Source of the DNA: Serendipita indica DSM 11827
Taxonomy: Eukaryota > Basidiomycota > Agaricomycetes > Sebacinales > Serendipitaceae
Length of the DNA stretch: 64,000 nucleotides
Assembly: GCA_910890315.1 (NCBI GenBank)
Contig: CAJVGD010000002.1
Coordinates: 2,604,001-2,668,000 of the forward strand
Direction of reading: 5' to 3'
In this document: positions 1 through 12,100 of the stretch, piece by piece
Position numbering within the stretch: position 1 is the first letter of the stretch
Layout: every line of letters starts with the position of its first letter
Translations under genes and position numbers: made by a program
Notes under the pieces: generated by a model
Told to the model about the DNA's origin: nothing
The model's input: the letters and a program-made list of their open reading frames with translations, nothing else
Databases searched by the model: none

Positions 1-2092
1 TCTTGTCCCAGAGTAGAAGTCGATGTAGGAGCACGGGACGAATTAGTGGAAATGGGAGGCTGACCTTTGGCTCCAGTATGAATAGCTTCATGCTAAGTGG
101 ATTTGCGCGACCCAAATGGGCAAATGGGAGATGGCACGAGGCAATCGATAAGATATACATGGAATTGATGAGATGAAAGTTTGGGGAACGGAAATGCGGA
201 CGGTCAGCTTATCATGACCAACGACAGAAGAAAGCGAGGGCAGGTGACGCGCTCACGATAGCCCTTGGCTTGAAGACAATGCGGATTTGAAGACTTACTA
301 CTTTGAGAGTACTAGGTCTGTCGAATTTCTTCCTGCACGAAGGGTCGGAGCACTCGTAAATCTTTGGTAAGGGTTTGCGCCTGGAGATGACGGCGTTAGC
401 ACCTCCTGGTATCGAAATCGTCAGAATGAGGCTCCCTGTATGATAAGGCACACCTTCTTCAGGTGCTTCTCTCGGCACCACATCCGCGCTAGACACCCCG
501 TTACGTCGCCGAACGTAGAATGCGGGAGCTGTACGGCTGATGGGTGTGGCTACTCCATATACACCTATAGAATGTCGATTTGGTGTCACCTGTGCCCGTT
601 GTGGCGAGTAATGAGGATAAGGAGAGCTATACTGTCGAAGCGATTGTGGTTGTCTAGGGTCATCCTGATGTACTTGCTTTCGAACAGGTCCCACAAAGTC
701 GGTGCTATGTCCATTCTGGATTATCTGCAGAGTAAAGTCAGTCCAGTGACCACATGTATCGAGAAAGCCACCTACTTTTGGTTCAGTGGAGCTCTCGTCT
801 GCGTCCGATACCGGCTCAGGTGCAGGCAATTTGGAAGCTTCTCCACTGACTAACAATTCTTTGGAAAGTACAGCCTCTGGGGCAGTTGGCGTTGGTTCTA
901 AGACAGTGGGACTCGAGCCGTCGATGCTGGTCTCTGAAACCATGCTCGGTGGATGAGAGCGCTGAGACGGGCGTGCATCGATGTAACCGGGATATATCCC
1001 ATGCGTGCCATAAGAGAGTGAAACCGAGTCACCCATACCCCAGTAGTTTGCCGTTGGAGCTTGCACAGGTACGGGAGATGCATGCGCATTTCCCCATCCA
1101 AGGAGACTGGTTGCCACACTCGAATAGTCAGTTTGCACACGAGAAGGAATGCGAGACAGTACCGGCCATCCATGCTCTTGACGCGAGGATGACGGAGAAT
1201 GTATAGGCGTAGCTACGATGATGGGCATAGGTGCTGGCCGTTCTTTGTTTGAGCTAGACCTGTGCGAGGTATACTGTTTTCCAGGTATAAGCCCAAATCT
1301 TCCCTGCATGTAAAAGACTTACACTGTCGTGCGGCGCAGAACCATTCGGAAATACGCCATTATACCCTTGTCTCGTAAAATCGGCATGGATCGGATACAA
1401 AGAGGCCGGAAGTGATGCAGGAAGATAAGATTGCGGGACGCCGTTCGGGTATACGAGCGGTGGAGGTTGAGAAATGGACCGGGATGACATCGGCGAGACG
1501 AGGTCTATATTACTGGAGGAGGACGACGAAGGAGGCGATACTTGAACATATTGCTCAAGATTTCTCGCAGGAGGAGCGACGAAGCTAGAATCCAGCCGGG
1601 TTGATCCAGCGGCTGGCTCCTGGTGGACCGCAGAATCCATTGGCGTAGAGATTTTCGCTTTTGAAAGAAGATACGTGATGCTTGACGCTGCAGAGGCTAG
1701 GCCAGAGCGGTCCAGACGTTGTGGTTGTTTCGGGGAGGGGAAAGTGAGTAAAACGCGGCGAACCACGGCGGTGGGGTGTTTAATGATAGGGCTGGGGTCT
1801 GACAGGTCACCAGCCTCGATCACAACGGTAAGAGGGAAAGTACGTGCCCGTACACGGTGTCTATACACGATGCCTGGCTTTGTGCAGCGAGGCAAAGCAA
1901 ATCCCTGTGATCTCCCAAAGATCCCCTATGGGTACGAGGATATGGACGCAAAGGGGACTGAAAAGCTCGTGTAAAGGGTGAGGTGAGATGGTGCGTACTT
2001 AAGTTTGGCCCATCCTGTTCAGTTTGAGATGAACGGAGAGACTGACGCTCTGCAATTCCCCTTTGGGATTTGAGACGAGGAGGCTCATTCAA
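1..2092 (-). CDS. C2H2 zinc-finger protein, 3' end cut by window start
   Basis: Probable DNA-binding transcription factor; target unknown. The protein is Ser/Pro-rich and low in complexity for most of its length. One classical finger is seen once two introns are removed: C-x4-C (CSDPSC), twelve residues, then H-x3-H followed by a TGAK linker. The finger is split by an intron at about 93-298 (GTAAGT donor, TTAG acceptor), which places HEAIHTG after the K-V end of the previous exon. A second intron lies at 1274-1322 (49 nt) and keeps the frame. The N-terminus is unresolved: a start at 1895 is possible, or an upstream exon beginning near 2092. The gene continues past base 1, so further fingers may exist. 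Finger identity is firm; the 5' model is not. Confidence 0.6.
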
Positions 2093-3146
2093 GTGAACGT
2101 CGTTATCTAGATGATGACAGGCGCCACAGGTTGGACCGTTGTCAAAGTCGACGTGGAGAGCTCTCCGAGGAGGATCACATGCAGTCGGGGATCCCTGTCC
2201 GCCCTAAGCTGGCAGGAACAGTCCGTTGATATACGTGCAAGGATAATTGGATACCCAACAGGGACGCAATCTTTGCGGGCTTCGGATGGAGACTGACATG
2301 CCAGGGCCTCAAACCTAAAGCCTCTGGGACAGTATCCGCTCGATATCAATGATGTTTTGATGCTTGCGAAATGATTCGTGCTATGTCGATATGATGTGAA
2401 TGGGAGACATATACAAACCATTGACACGCACGAACCATCAACTGTGAATTTGACACTATACAGCAGTTGAAATCACTCTGTGCCTTCAAACTGTGCCTTT
2501 AACATGTGAGACATGACCCGGACGCATCGTTCAATTGCAAACAAAGTGAACCACGATCATCTGGGAGGCAAAAAGGGAGACAGACGAAGCTGATATAGAG
2601 CTCTTGGGAGGTGAAATAGTAGAACATCAAATCAGGATGCCACGAAACCCACCAGGCTAGGGTCAAAAAAACGATGGGTGACCTCCCACCCGCTCATCAT
2701 TACAGAAGGCGACTGAACATATTGAAACGCCCGTTTGCAATCATTGTTCCGCGTCTAATAGCCCTCGATTTAAAATGCAAAAGTTTTGCCAATATATCAA
2801 ATTGGTTCTATCGGCAGACATTTGGCCTAAGAAGATGTGCACACTGCTGACCATTGAGGTGTCTCAAACAGTGAGAAACCCGAGCGGCCAGTTCGGTGCG
2901 CTACGACACAGAGTATCGAGTCCATCTTCACGTCCACGAGCGCCTGGTGTGTTGTGAGGAAATTTGCAACGGCCAAGTGACTCTAAGGCGGACGTGGTTG
3001 ACATTGAAAAAAAAATCCTTTGGCTACCACCTCTTCTCTCCTCCGCCACGCGGATCACGAAACAAGTACAACGAGTTATATTCACTCGATAATAGACGAT
3101 AAGTTCATACACGAACCCTCCTTCCCAGCAAACCGAGTCAGTCAAG
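2093..3146. other. Intergenic region, no gene seen
   Basis: This stretch lies upstream of the zinc-finger gene and downstream of the Brr6-like gene, both on the minus strand. Only short open frames occur, none with a recognisable motif or a plausible chain of splice sites. It probably holds the zinc-finger promoter and the Brr6-like 3' UTR. Confidence 0.5.
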
Positions 3147-4714
3147 TCATTGATCCCCCTCATCCGGGGCTAGACTCGAGCCTCGGGTTTTGATTTTTCG
3201 TCGACTTGGTGTTGTGGGAGCAGTTAATGGTGGGATCATTTCTGAACCACTCCATGTTCGCGTCCATCTCTGTTGGGGTGGTGGATGGCCGGGCAGGTAG
3301 CCACTGTGTGCAGGACCAAGATAATGAGGATGTATCGGTGGCGGAGGTGCGTATAGTGGTTGTGGAAGCGGTACGTTTTCTGGTATGACGCGTGCGCGTT
3401 CGCGATAGGTTGAAAGGAGGATGTTGGTTAACGTGATGAGGAAGCCGAGAGATACTAGCCCAAATATCTAGAAAAGTTCAGATATTTCGAGGCATTAAAG
3501 TAGTATACATACCAAGGTCTTCCACGAGATTGGCTCAACAAACGAGTTGATGACCTCTCCGATAGTTTCTGCGACTACACGCGAGCGTCCCAGACCCAAA
3601 GGGTCTCTTTGCATACATGTTTCCCATTCTGAACATTGCTTGGCGATGGCTGGTACCCGTTGGGAAAGTGGGAAGCACTTGTTGATCTCGTACAATTGCG
3701 CACAAGTCGCTATTGCTTCAGCGAGTTCTAAAACATGTCAGTATCATCACACATATTGATGGACGAGTTGCATACCCGCTCTATACTCTGTCATTCGATG
3801 TTCGACGTCTCGTTGTACGGTCAGGATGCAGAAGACGATGATGTATAAGAAGACCAGGACAAGAGATAGGTTGAAGAGAAATTGTACATATCTGCCTTGG
3901 ATTAGCACCTTTCCGGTCTCCATACGCATGACTCACCCGAGCAATAGATATGGTACCTCTGATTTCGGCGCCGGGGCTGTTGGCATATTGAACGTATAGT
4001 GGTGGTTCGAAGTGATCGAATCCCCCTTCTTGATACTTGACTTCCGTCGTCCCTCTTCATGCTCCTCTCCTGATGATGCCTCGTCTGTCTCTTCCTGTGG
4101 CTCATCCACCACGGAAGTTTGTTTGACTAGGCTACTCCCTCGCTTATTCTTGACTGGTTTGGCTGAAGCTAGTATCACGTCGAGGTTGGTCCGTTCTTCT
4201 GCGGCTGGCGCGAGTGTACGAAAGGCTGGTTGAGCACGTTTACTGCTCAAAGGGCTCGCGTTGGCGTCTTCCATGCTTATATCGGAAAGAGAGACCTCCT
4301 GTATCGGTTCGACAGCCACAAATCCTCGGGCTCTGGGTGAGGAGAATGGGCTTGACGATGACGCTCTCCATAGTGCATTCTTCTGCGAATTACCCAGCTT
4401 TGAAGGCGTTCCAAATGACGGAAATGAATGTGTAGATGGCGAGGAGGGTACAAAGCTAGGAGACATGCCACGCACAGATGACTTGTCGGTGTATCCGGAG
4501 CCCTTGGAACCTATTGAGAGGACCCTCATCAGCAACTCTGTTCCGAAATGTTGGAAACGCGTCATGACGCGCAAAAAAGGGGGAGAAACGGACGTTGTTC
4601 AGACGTGTCGTTTGCGGGTTGTTCGGCCCATGCTGGAGTCCCTTTACGATCCTCGGATGTGTATTCAAAGTCCATTGGACTCACATTCCAACGTCGCTCT
4701 GCGGGGCCAGACAT
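3147..4714 (-). CDS. Brr6/Brl1-type nuclear envelope protein
   Basis: Integral protein of the nuclear envelope; the family (di-sulfide bridge nucleocytoplasmic transport domain) works in nuclear pore assembly and membrane lipid homeostasis. Exons joined at 3936/3892, 3775/3728 and 3512/3468 give a transmembrane helix (FLFNLSLVLVFLYIIVF), the Cys-rich lumenal domain with conserved cysteines (ATCAQLY, NKCFPL, AKQCSEWETCM), then a second helix (FGLVSLGFLITLTNILL) and a proline-rich tail ending at the TGA at 3147. The N-terminal half is acidic and disordered. I place the start at 4714 because MSGPAERRW...PMDFEYTSEDRKG resembles a coding N-terminus; joining it to the next exon needs an intron near 4540-4590 with a weak GTCCGT donor. 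A start at 4574 is the alternative. Confidence 0.85.
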
Positions 4715-4778
4715 GGTGCCAGTTGGCGTTGGGTCGAAGTCTATAATTCATCTTTTGCACCCCAACCACTCCCGCTTG
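4715..4778. promoter_or_regulatory. Short divergent promoter, Brr6-like / clpP
   Basis: The two proposed start codons point away from each other and lie about 64 bases apart, so both genes probably share one bidirectional promoter or their 5' UTRs overlap. No TATA box is visible. The exact length depends on the uncertain clpP start. Confidence 0.4.
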
Positions 4779-5913
4779 ATGTTGCGACATGTGCTAAAAC
4801 GGACGATTGAATCGAACAGAGGGCTCCTACTCGTTTCTTTCATGCGTCGAGTGCGCGAAGAACGCTTGTCCCAATTGTTATTGAACAGACTGGACGAGGC
4901 GAGCGGTCGTATGATATATATTCCCGGTAAGTTTCTCTCTCACGACTGCTTGTACTCTGAGATTTCTATAGACTATTACGAGAGCGTGTTATTATGCTCT
5001 GCGGACCCGTATGTTTTCCATGCTCCAACATAAAGAAGTACTGACCCTCGAATTAGGTTCACGACAATCTCTCGTCCTTGATTGTAGCCCAACTACTCTT
5101 TCTAGAAGCAGAGGAGTCGACTCGCCCAATTCATCTTTACATAAACTCGCCGGGAGGAAGTGTGACCGCAGGAATGGGGATATACGATACCGTACGTTGC
5201 TGCCCATGGCGTTACCACGTTTCTGACTCTTGTGACAGATGCAGGTGAGATAGCTACTGTCCAACCTAGCCTTTCGATGACGGTTCCAGTATGTCTCATC
5301 GCCGATCCACACGTACTGCGTTGGCCAAGCAGCCAGTATGGGAAGCTTGCTTCTTGCTGCTGGTACGAACCTTTTCATTTTCATGACCAGGGCTCATGCG
5401 TTGTAGGGGAAAAAGGACACCGGCACATATTACCAAACGCCACAGTCATGATACACCGCATGTATTCACTCCTTTCGATACTATTTACTGACCCAAAGCA
5501 ATAGAGCCGTCTGGAGGGGCCTCTGGTCAAGCATCTGATATCTCCATTCATGCAAAGGAGATACTACGAATACGGGAAAAGCTTACCAGTATCTACGTAT
5601 GTCTATTCGCTAAATTCATCATTTCCTCATCCCTCTTTAGCAAAAGCACTGTGGAAAGGAGGGCGAATCCGTAGAAGATGGAGTCAAGCGCTTCGGTAAG
5701 GTCCATTATTTTTATTGCAAGTTCTCACTTGCGCACAGAGAAGGCGTTGGATAGAGACTACTTCCTGACTGGTAAGAGACAGTGTTTCCTAGTCAATCAC
5801 TCTGACGGATTATAGCGGAAGCGGCCGTGGAGTTTGGCCTTGCAGATACGATCCTAGAGAAGAGGCCACTGGTCACAGATGGAACGGGAGACCTAGAGAA
5901 AAAAAGTGTATAG
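4779..5913 (+). CDS. clpP: Mitochondrial ATP-dependent Clp protease proteolytic subunit
   Basis: Serine peptidase of the mitochondrial matrix that forms a tetradecameric chamber with ClpX. The spliced protein shows the whole catalytic triad: Ser in GQAASMGS, His in MIHQPSGG and Asp in DRDYFL, plus the [10 protein letters not shown] strand. Introns of 43-48 nt fall at about 4926-4970, 5011-5055, 5192-5238, 5245-5289, 5363-5406, 5458-5504, 5597-5640, 5696-5738 and 5772-5815. Exon 5239-5244 is only six bases (Met-Gln), and the 5458-5504 intron uses a GC donor. The 5' end is uncertain: the conserved reading frame (FFHASSARR leader, then [17 protein letters not shown]) meets a stop before any ATG. 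MLRH at 4779 would need a 29-nt intron or a different upstream exon. Confidence 0.92.
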
Positions 5914-5935
5914 CAGTTCGGCGCCTCGCCTGTAT

Positions 5936-7076
5936 CTACTGAGGAACGGCGATTTTTTCAAGCTCTGTCGCACCCGCCTTGGCCTGCTTCGCGGCTTTAT
6001 CTCTCTTGATATCTTCCAACACAACGTCAGCACCTTTACCAATAAGAATTTGGGCCAATTTCTTCCCAACCTGCTCAGCTTCCTCGATATTTGAAACCTT
6101 TTCGTCTACTGTGGCCTCGATATGGGTTTGACCATTGAGTGACGTGACAGTTCCCGTTATCTGAAGGCCTACGCCACCTTCCGCATCTCTCTCGCCTGTG
6201 AGAACACTCCACACTCCCACCGGTACACTGCAACCTCCTTCTAGCACACGCAGACAGGCTCGTTCCGCAACGCCTGTCCATTCCGTTTTCCAGTCTATGA
6301 GGACTTTGACAATATCCTCTACACGAGGATCGTTTTCTCGGATCTCGACCGCTAGTGCAGCTTGTCCCACAGCTGGATACATTACCGGCGGAGAAATCAT
6401 CTCGGTGATGCGGTCCCTGAGCCCTTGCCTTTGTAGACCTGCAGCGGCGAGTATGAGGGCTGTATATGCTCCGTCGTCGGCGTCAAGTTTGGCGAGACGT
6501 GTACTCCTAAAGAGATTGAGCGTCGATCCGGAGATGGAAACAGACTGACAAGTTTCCCCGCTACCGCACAGTGAGAATCGAGGAAACGGGTAAATAAAAG
6601 ACACATACCACGTCGCGAAATGTGAGATGAGGAAACGACCTCTTGAGCAAAGCCACCCTTCGAACGCTGCTCGTCCCGATCACAGAACCATTCGGCATTT
6701 CCTCCAGTGACTTGTAACCAAGTCCTTGTTTGACTACCAAGCAATCTCTCGGATCCTCTTTTTCCAGGATGGCACCAATCTTGCACCCTTCGGGTAGACT
6801 CGTCGGCATGTCCTTCAAACAGTGAACGATGAGATCGATGGACCCATCCAGCAACCCGACTTCCAAATCTTTTGTCCATAATGCCTTCCCACCCATCAAA
6901 TATAGCGCCTGGCTTTGGTTTCGGTCGGCTTCGGTAGTCATGAGTCTGATTTCAAACGGCTGTGATGGATGGGCCGCGCGCAGCGCAGCCTCTACGCTCT
7001 CAGTCTGGATCTGCGCGAGCTTGGATGCTCGGGAGCCAATGACCAGTGGCTTAGTTTGTGTGTTGGGGGATTCCAT
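5936..7076 (-). CDS. HEM3: Porphobilinogen deaminase (hydroxymethylbilane synthase)
   Basis: Joins four porphobilinogen molecules into hydroxymethylbilane, the third step of heme synthesis, in the cytosol. The product is 349 aa, normal for the family. It has the N-terminal VIGSRASKLAQIQT strand, GGKALWTKDLE, IGTSSVRR, and the GGCSVPVGV loop whose Cys carries the dipyrromethane cofactor. Two introns are needed: 6561-6608 (48 nt) and 6507-6549 (43 nt). They bracket an 11-nt exon at 6550-6560 that restores the conserved RGNLSTRLAKLD motif. The ATG at 7076 (MESPNTQTKPL) is chosen over an upstream in-frame Met because homologs begin close to the IGSR motif. The gene runs convergent to clpP, with only 22 bases between the two stop codons. 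Confidence 0.95.
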
Positions 7077-7185
7077 ATTGGAAGGTGAGGTCCAAGTTTT
7101 GTGATTGCGGTAAATACAAATATATGCAAAGATCAAGTTACCTCGGACCATCCTGAAGGATTCTACACCTCTTTCGATTGCCCGT

Positions 7186-8481
7186 TCAACCCACGACGGT
7201 TGGCCACGACTTCTGCGGCTTCAGTCCCCACTTTTGAAGCCACGCTGTGAGCTGTTCCGCAATATGAGCGTGCCCGGGTGTATTTGGGTGCTTGTTGTCG
7301 GAGAATATGTCGTCCCCGCCTACCCAGCCTTTGGTGTCGATGAAATAGATATGCTTATCTCCAAGGGCGCTTCTCTTTGCCACAACATCCTCAAACACTC
7401 CGTCATAGTAGTAGTAGACTGTGCCATCCTGGTCTGGCCAACCCCAGGCGCCGACAACGAAAATGGGCTGAGTTGGGTAGATACGACGCAACTTTGCGAT
7501 AAAGCCCAGATAGGTCTACGAAGTAGGTATGAGATAAGTACGAACAGATTCAGAGGTGACTCACAGTAGTGAGATTGGCACCACTCACATTGTACGCGTT
7601 GTCTAAATGAATCAGTAGGTAGCCAGAAGCGAATGACGACTCACCATTGGCACCAGCTTCGATAAAGACGTGCGTTGGTGGGTAGTCCTTATGGAAATCC
7701 CAAGGAGTCGTATAATTGTGATTCGGGTTATAATAGTAGCCGTTATCCTCCGTTCGGAAGAATTGATAGCTGATCCCATGCGCGTTGCCCCAGCAAACTT
7801 GATCCGTCAGACAACCACCTGGTTGTGCTTGGATCGATTGTTCGGCTTTGAACGTTTCTGCAACCAAGAATGGCCATGCACCATCTACACCGTTCGAGAG
7901 GTATTGCCCCTATCGGATATCAGCATAGTAAGGTCAATACTAGCGAGCTTACCGCAGACAATGAATCTCCAATGAATTGGAATGATAGGCGAGATGGTGC
8001 GTATGGTAGTATTTTGGCACCGTTATTGAGTATAATCTTTTCCAGGTACATGTTGTTGTTTTGCCAGCCTTGAACGTTCAATCTGATAACCAAGGAGCGG
8101 GGCAATCCACCTCTAGGTGTGGCGGTAATGTTCAACGGAATCTGATTCGTTCCGTTGGTGAGTTTGAGATCCGTAAATGGACCATAGTTGACGGATAAAC
8201 CAACCGCAACGCTAGGCTGGGTCGTTTTACGTCCCAACTGCAGCGAGAGGCTGCTGAGACCTTCTACGTGAAGTGTGAGTCCACTTCCCGTCCTGAAGGA
8301 GTCAGAACCACACATAATATCGATCTCGATATTGCAAGACATACCACCAAGTTCCCCTACTGAAATCCCACCGCCCGTGGTACCATATCAGTGGGTGACT
8401 TGGGAGAACGACGTTTGAACTCGCAATCACCGCGACCGCAGGTACAGCCATAGCGAGGAGGCAGGCCAAAAGGTTCACCAT
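7186..8481 (-). CDS. Secreted SGNH/GDSL esterase (CE2-like)
   Basis: Probable extracellular deacetylase of plant polysaccharide. The 369-aa product starts with a signal peptide (MVNLLACLLAMAVPAVAVIA), followed by a beta-rich N-terminal domain and an SGNH catalytic domain. Block I is FIGDSLSAG (nucleophile Ser), block III is GAND, assembled across an intron, and block V is DNKHPNTPGH (Asp and His). The two-domain layout matches carbohydrate esterase family 2 acetylxylan esterases. Introns lie at 8293-8344, 7910-7952, 7603-7644 and 7516-7564, and the frame is kept throughout. One exon (7565-7602) is 38 nt. Exact substrate is inference. Confidence 0.88.
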
Positions 8482-9161
8482 GTTGTAGCGTACGTTCTCG
8501 TGCCACAATCCATCCTAAGGAATTTATGTTCTTCTGTGCTCACACAAACTGCGAGCTTGGAGCGAAAATTGTCCTTAAGAAGAGTTCGAAATCAGGTCCA
8601 AGAGTCACAATGAGGCCGGTCCAGACGTGTCTGCTGCTGTCGGCTTCGTCTAGAGTGTCCACTGAGAACCTGAAAGCACGCCAAAGGACCGGTTGCTGCG
8701 TTTCTGAATGTCATGGCCCTCTTCTCGACGAAATATTCGGGCATTTACATGTATTTATCCTTTCTTTGTTGAAAATAGACTGCTGGGTTCAACTGGCAGT
8801 CACGGACCGCATGGGACAGTGTTCCGATTGGATAGAGTTCCCCCGTGGGACAAGTTGAAGGCTTTGGTGGAAGTGGCTTTCGGGCCGCCTGGTTGGGTCT
8901 CCGATTGGACCTCTGCCATCGCTCCTCGCTCCGTGGCGCTATTCGTGGGATGCATGAAGAGAAGATGGCGGAGCAGCGATGGCCATACGTAAGCTAAGAG
9001 CTTAGAGTCTTCGATATATATCGAGAGAAGTGGAAGCTGTCCATAAGACCTCGGATAAAGATTTGTTGAAAGGATTCGCGCGGCGGCGGTGTTCGACTGT
9101 TGACGCCAGGTCCAACCTGAACTCAACCTCGACCACTCATCGGTAAAAAAACAGACACAAT
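8482..9161. other. Divergent intergenic region, no gene seen
   Basis: This region separates the starts of the esterase gene (minus) and the Ku80 gene (plus). Open frames on both strands are short and lack motifs. It presumably contains both promoters; no TATA box stands out. Confidence 0.45.
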
Positions 9162-12100
9162 ATGCCGATACAGCGTGCTGGTGTATGTACATACTGAATT
9201 CTTTATACTCGACGACTCACCAGAGGCGCAACCTCGCCACTTTGCCACTCTTTCAAACGTGCTTTATATGGAACACCACCTCTTCATTATGACTCAAACT
9301 TGACTCTTTGTGCCCAGTATACTGTGACCATGTAAGTTAATCCAGGTCTTACTGTTCTACGACTGACCTTGGCTGTCGTCGCCACTCCTACCATTCAGGT
9401 TCGTCGTTGACGTGAGCAGGTCAATGGGAAAGATGAGGACGTTCCTCTTCCGGCGGTAGAAGGCCAGCCACGACAGACGGTTCAAATGACGAACCTCGCG
9501 TGGGCTCTCCACATCGTCAAGCTCAAAATCCAAGAGATGGTGCAACTATAAACCCCACTAGACAGTAAATTGAGTGTTATTAGATCTTTCATGGACGAAA
9601 AACAGACAAATGTGGGGTGATCCTAGCAGGCACTGACGGTTTGTCTTCGGCCACGACACTTTATTTCCCAATGACCCCAGTTCAGGCACCAAGAATTTTA
9701 TTAACGACCAAAGGCCGGATGAATATCATAATGTCACCGAGTACATCCCAATCGCACAGCCGACACCTGACACACTTGCCAAAATTTCGCGGATATCACC
9801 TTCGAACCAGGACTCTTGTGATAGTGAGTGACCCTCTTCCTCGAAGCAACCACTCTGACGTTTTCATAGCGTTGGAGGGCGTTATTGTCGCCCTCGATGC
9901 TCAGAATCGAGAGCTCGGTTCAAAGGCAACTTGGACTCGGAAGTTGATCGTGGTCACTGATGGAGAGCATCCAATCCAACAAGAAGGATACAAGGACGTT
10001 ATACAGGCCATGAACGACGCCAAGGTCAAGACAAGCATAGTGTTCGTTCTGTTCACTCTGCCTCGCTGGTTCTCATTTCGCCCCAGGGGTATCGACTTCG
10101 ACGATGAGGAGCGAGGATATGTTTACAAAGAGAAATCAGAGACGAAGGTGAGCGGTATGGCGAGTCTTCCACACCTGTAGCTGACCTAGTGAAGAGCCTC
10201 ATCGAGCGATGGTGGAGGGAAAAATTTGTCAAGAGACTCGACGATGGTATTGTTATCAACTGTGACTTTGCTCTGCAAGAATGTGCGCGTCCAGAGGTCA
10301 AGGAAGTCCGCTCCACGCTATCAAACACCGTCCTGCGGTTTGGAGATATGGAGATGAACAAGGATCAGTCTTTTGAACTCAGAGTGCGGACCAGTAAAGC
10401 GACGTCTATCGCACGTCCACCACCCCTCAAAAAATTTGCTCGGGCACGCGTCGAGAACACCATGGAATGGGAGTCACAGGGTGTCGACAGAACAACAACA
10501 CCATTCGTGCAAGTAAAACATAGGACCGACTTTTTCATCAAGGCAGACCCTTCGACGGACGCCGCTGCCCATAGCTCCTCGAATGGACGATTTGGAATAG
10601 GCTCTGGTCTCCAGTCCAACGCTTCCGAGGCGCCACCTAAAATGGAAGATGTTCAAGACGTTAAATTGGAGATCGACGAGGATGGAGTTCCACTCGACCT
10701 GCAGCCACTGGCGATGCGCAACACAGAGACGAAACCTGAACCGGTAGTGACTGTCAATGATGAAAATACTCAAATCGCCTATAAATACGGCTCAACGTAC
10801 ATTCCCGTAGACAAGGCCGACTTTGAAACTCTTCAAACGGTAAAAGGGCTCGATATCCTGGGCTTTATTCCTCAGCATAAGGTACATCTCGTTCCACTCT
10901 CTTATTTCAATTACCTGACTATATGAAAAGTTTCGGCGCGAATGGTCGATGGGAGAAGTTTACTATATCTGGGGAGACGATCAATCTGGCAAGATGCAAC
11001 TTGCATTCTCATCGATTGTCCGGGCCATGGCGCAGGAAGAGCTCTGCGCTATCATACGAATGGTGACCTTGAACAACTCGGCTCCTAAAGTCGGTATAGC
11101 GGTACCCCGCATCCTTGAGAAGGCAGATTGCTTGCTTTGGGTCCAGGCACGTGTTCTAGTCACCGTTCACCATCTTATTTAAACTTCTTATAGATGCCCT
11201 TTGCAGAAGATAACAGAAACTTTGCGTTCCAATCGCTGACCAGGCTCTACAACAAGAAGGGCAAACAAATTACAGATCACCCTAATATCCCCACGGATGG
11301 GATGATTGAAGTCATGGAAAAATATATCGATTCAATGGATCTAATGCAAATTGAGAAGGACGAGGAAGGGTATGATCTTGGTCGTTCAACGGCTCTGGCT
11401 AATGCTTCTCAGGAACCGTTATCCGTGGTTCGACACTCTATATTCATACAATCCAGCCCTGCACCGAGTCAAGCAAGCGCTATTCCACGCCGCAGTAGCA
11501 GATTCGCTCGCAACAGATCCCCTCCCGCCACCTCACCCCGATCTTCTCAACTATTTCGACTGGCACCCAAAGGTTGCCAAGCGCTCGAAAGGTGCTATAG
11601 AAGAATGTCGGAAGAGACTCAAGATCAAACACGGTAAGCGGAGTCGCATGCCCTGTATATCCATGAATTGACACGCGAATCAGTACCTCCAAAGACTGCG
11701 GGTGCCCGCAATGAGGCTCCGCTTGTGGAAGGCAGAGAGGAAGCGCCATTGCTACAAGGACCCGCTCCTCCCGTCCGCAAGGAGCTCATGGCTCCTAGCC
11801 CGTCCAAGGCGCAAGCACGTGAAGGTGATTCAGACACCGATGCTACAGAGGATGAAGAAGAGGCACCAGTTCTAGTGAGAACTGAAGATGCTGAAGTTGC
11901 GCCACTGGACAACGTGAAAGCTTCTCCGTCTAAGCGGGATGTCGACCTCAACCACGTCAAACAATCTCCCCAAAAGTCCGATATTCATTTCAAAGATGAA
12001 GAGGAAGATGAAGCAGTCGTGGTTATTGGGACTGTACATCCTTTGGAAGACTTCAGAGCGGCACTGGCGAGCGATGATGATGTGGTTTCTGAAGCAGTCT

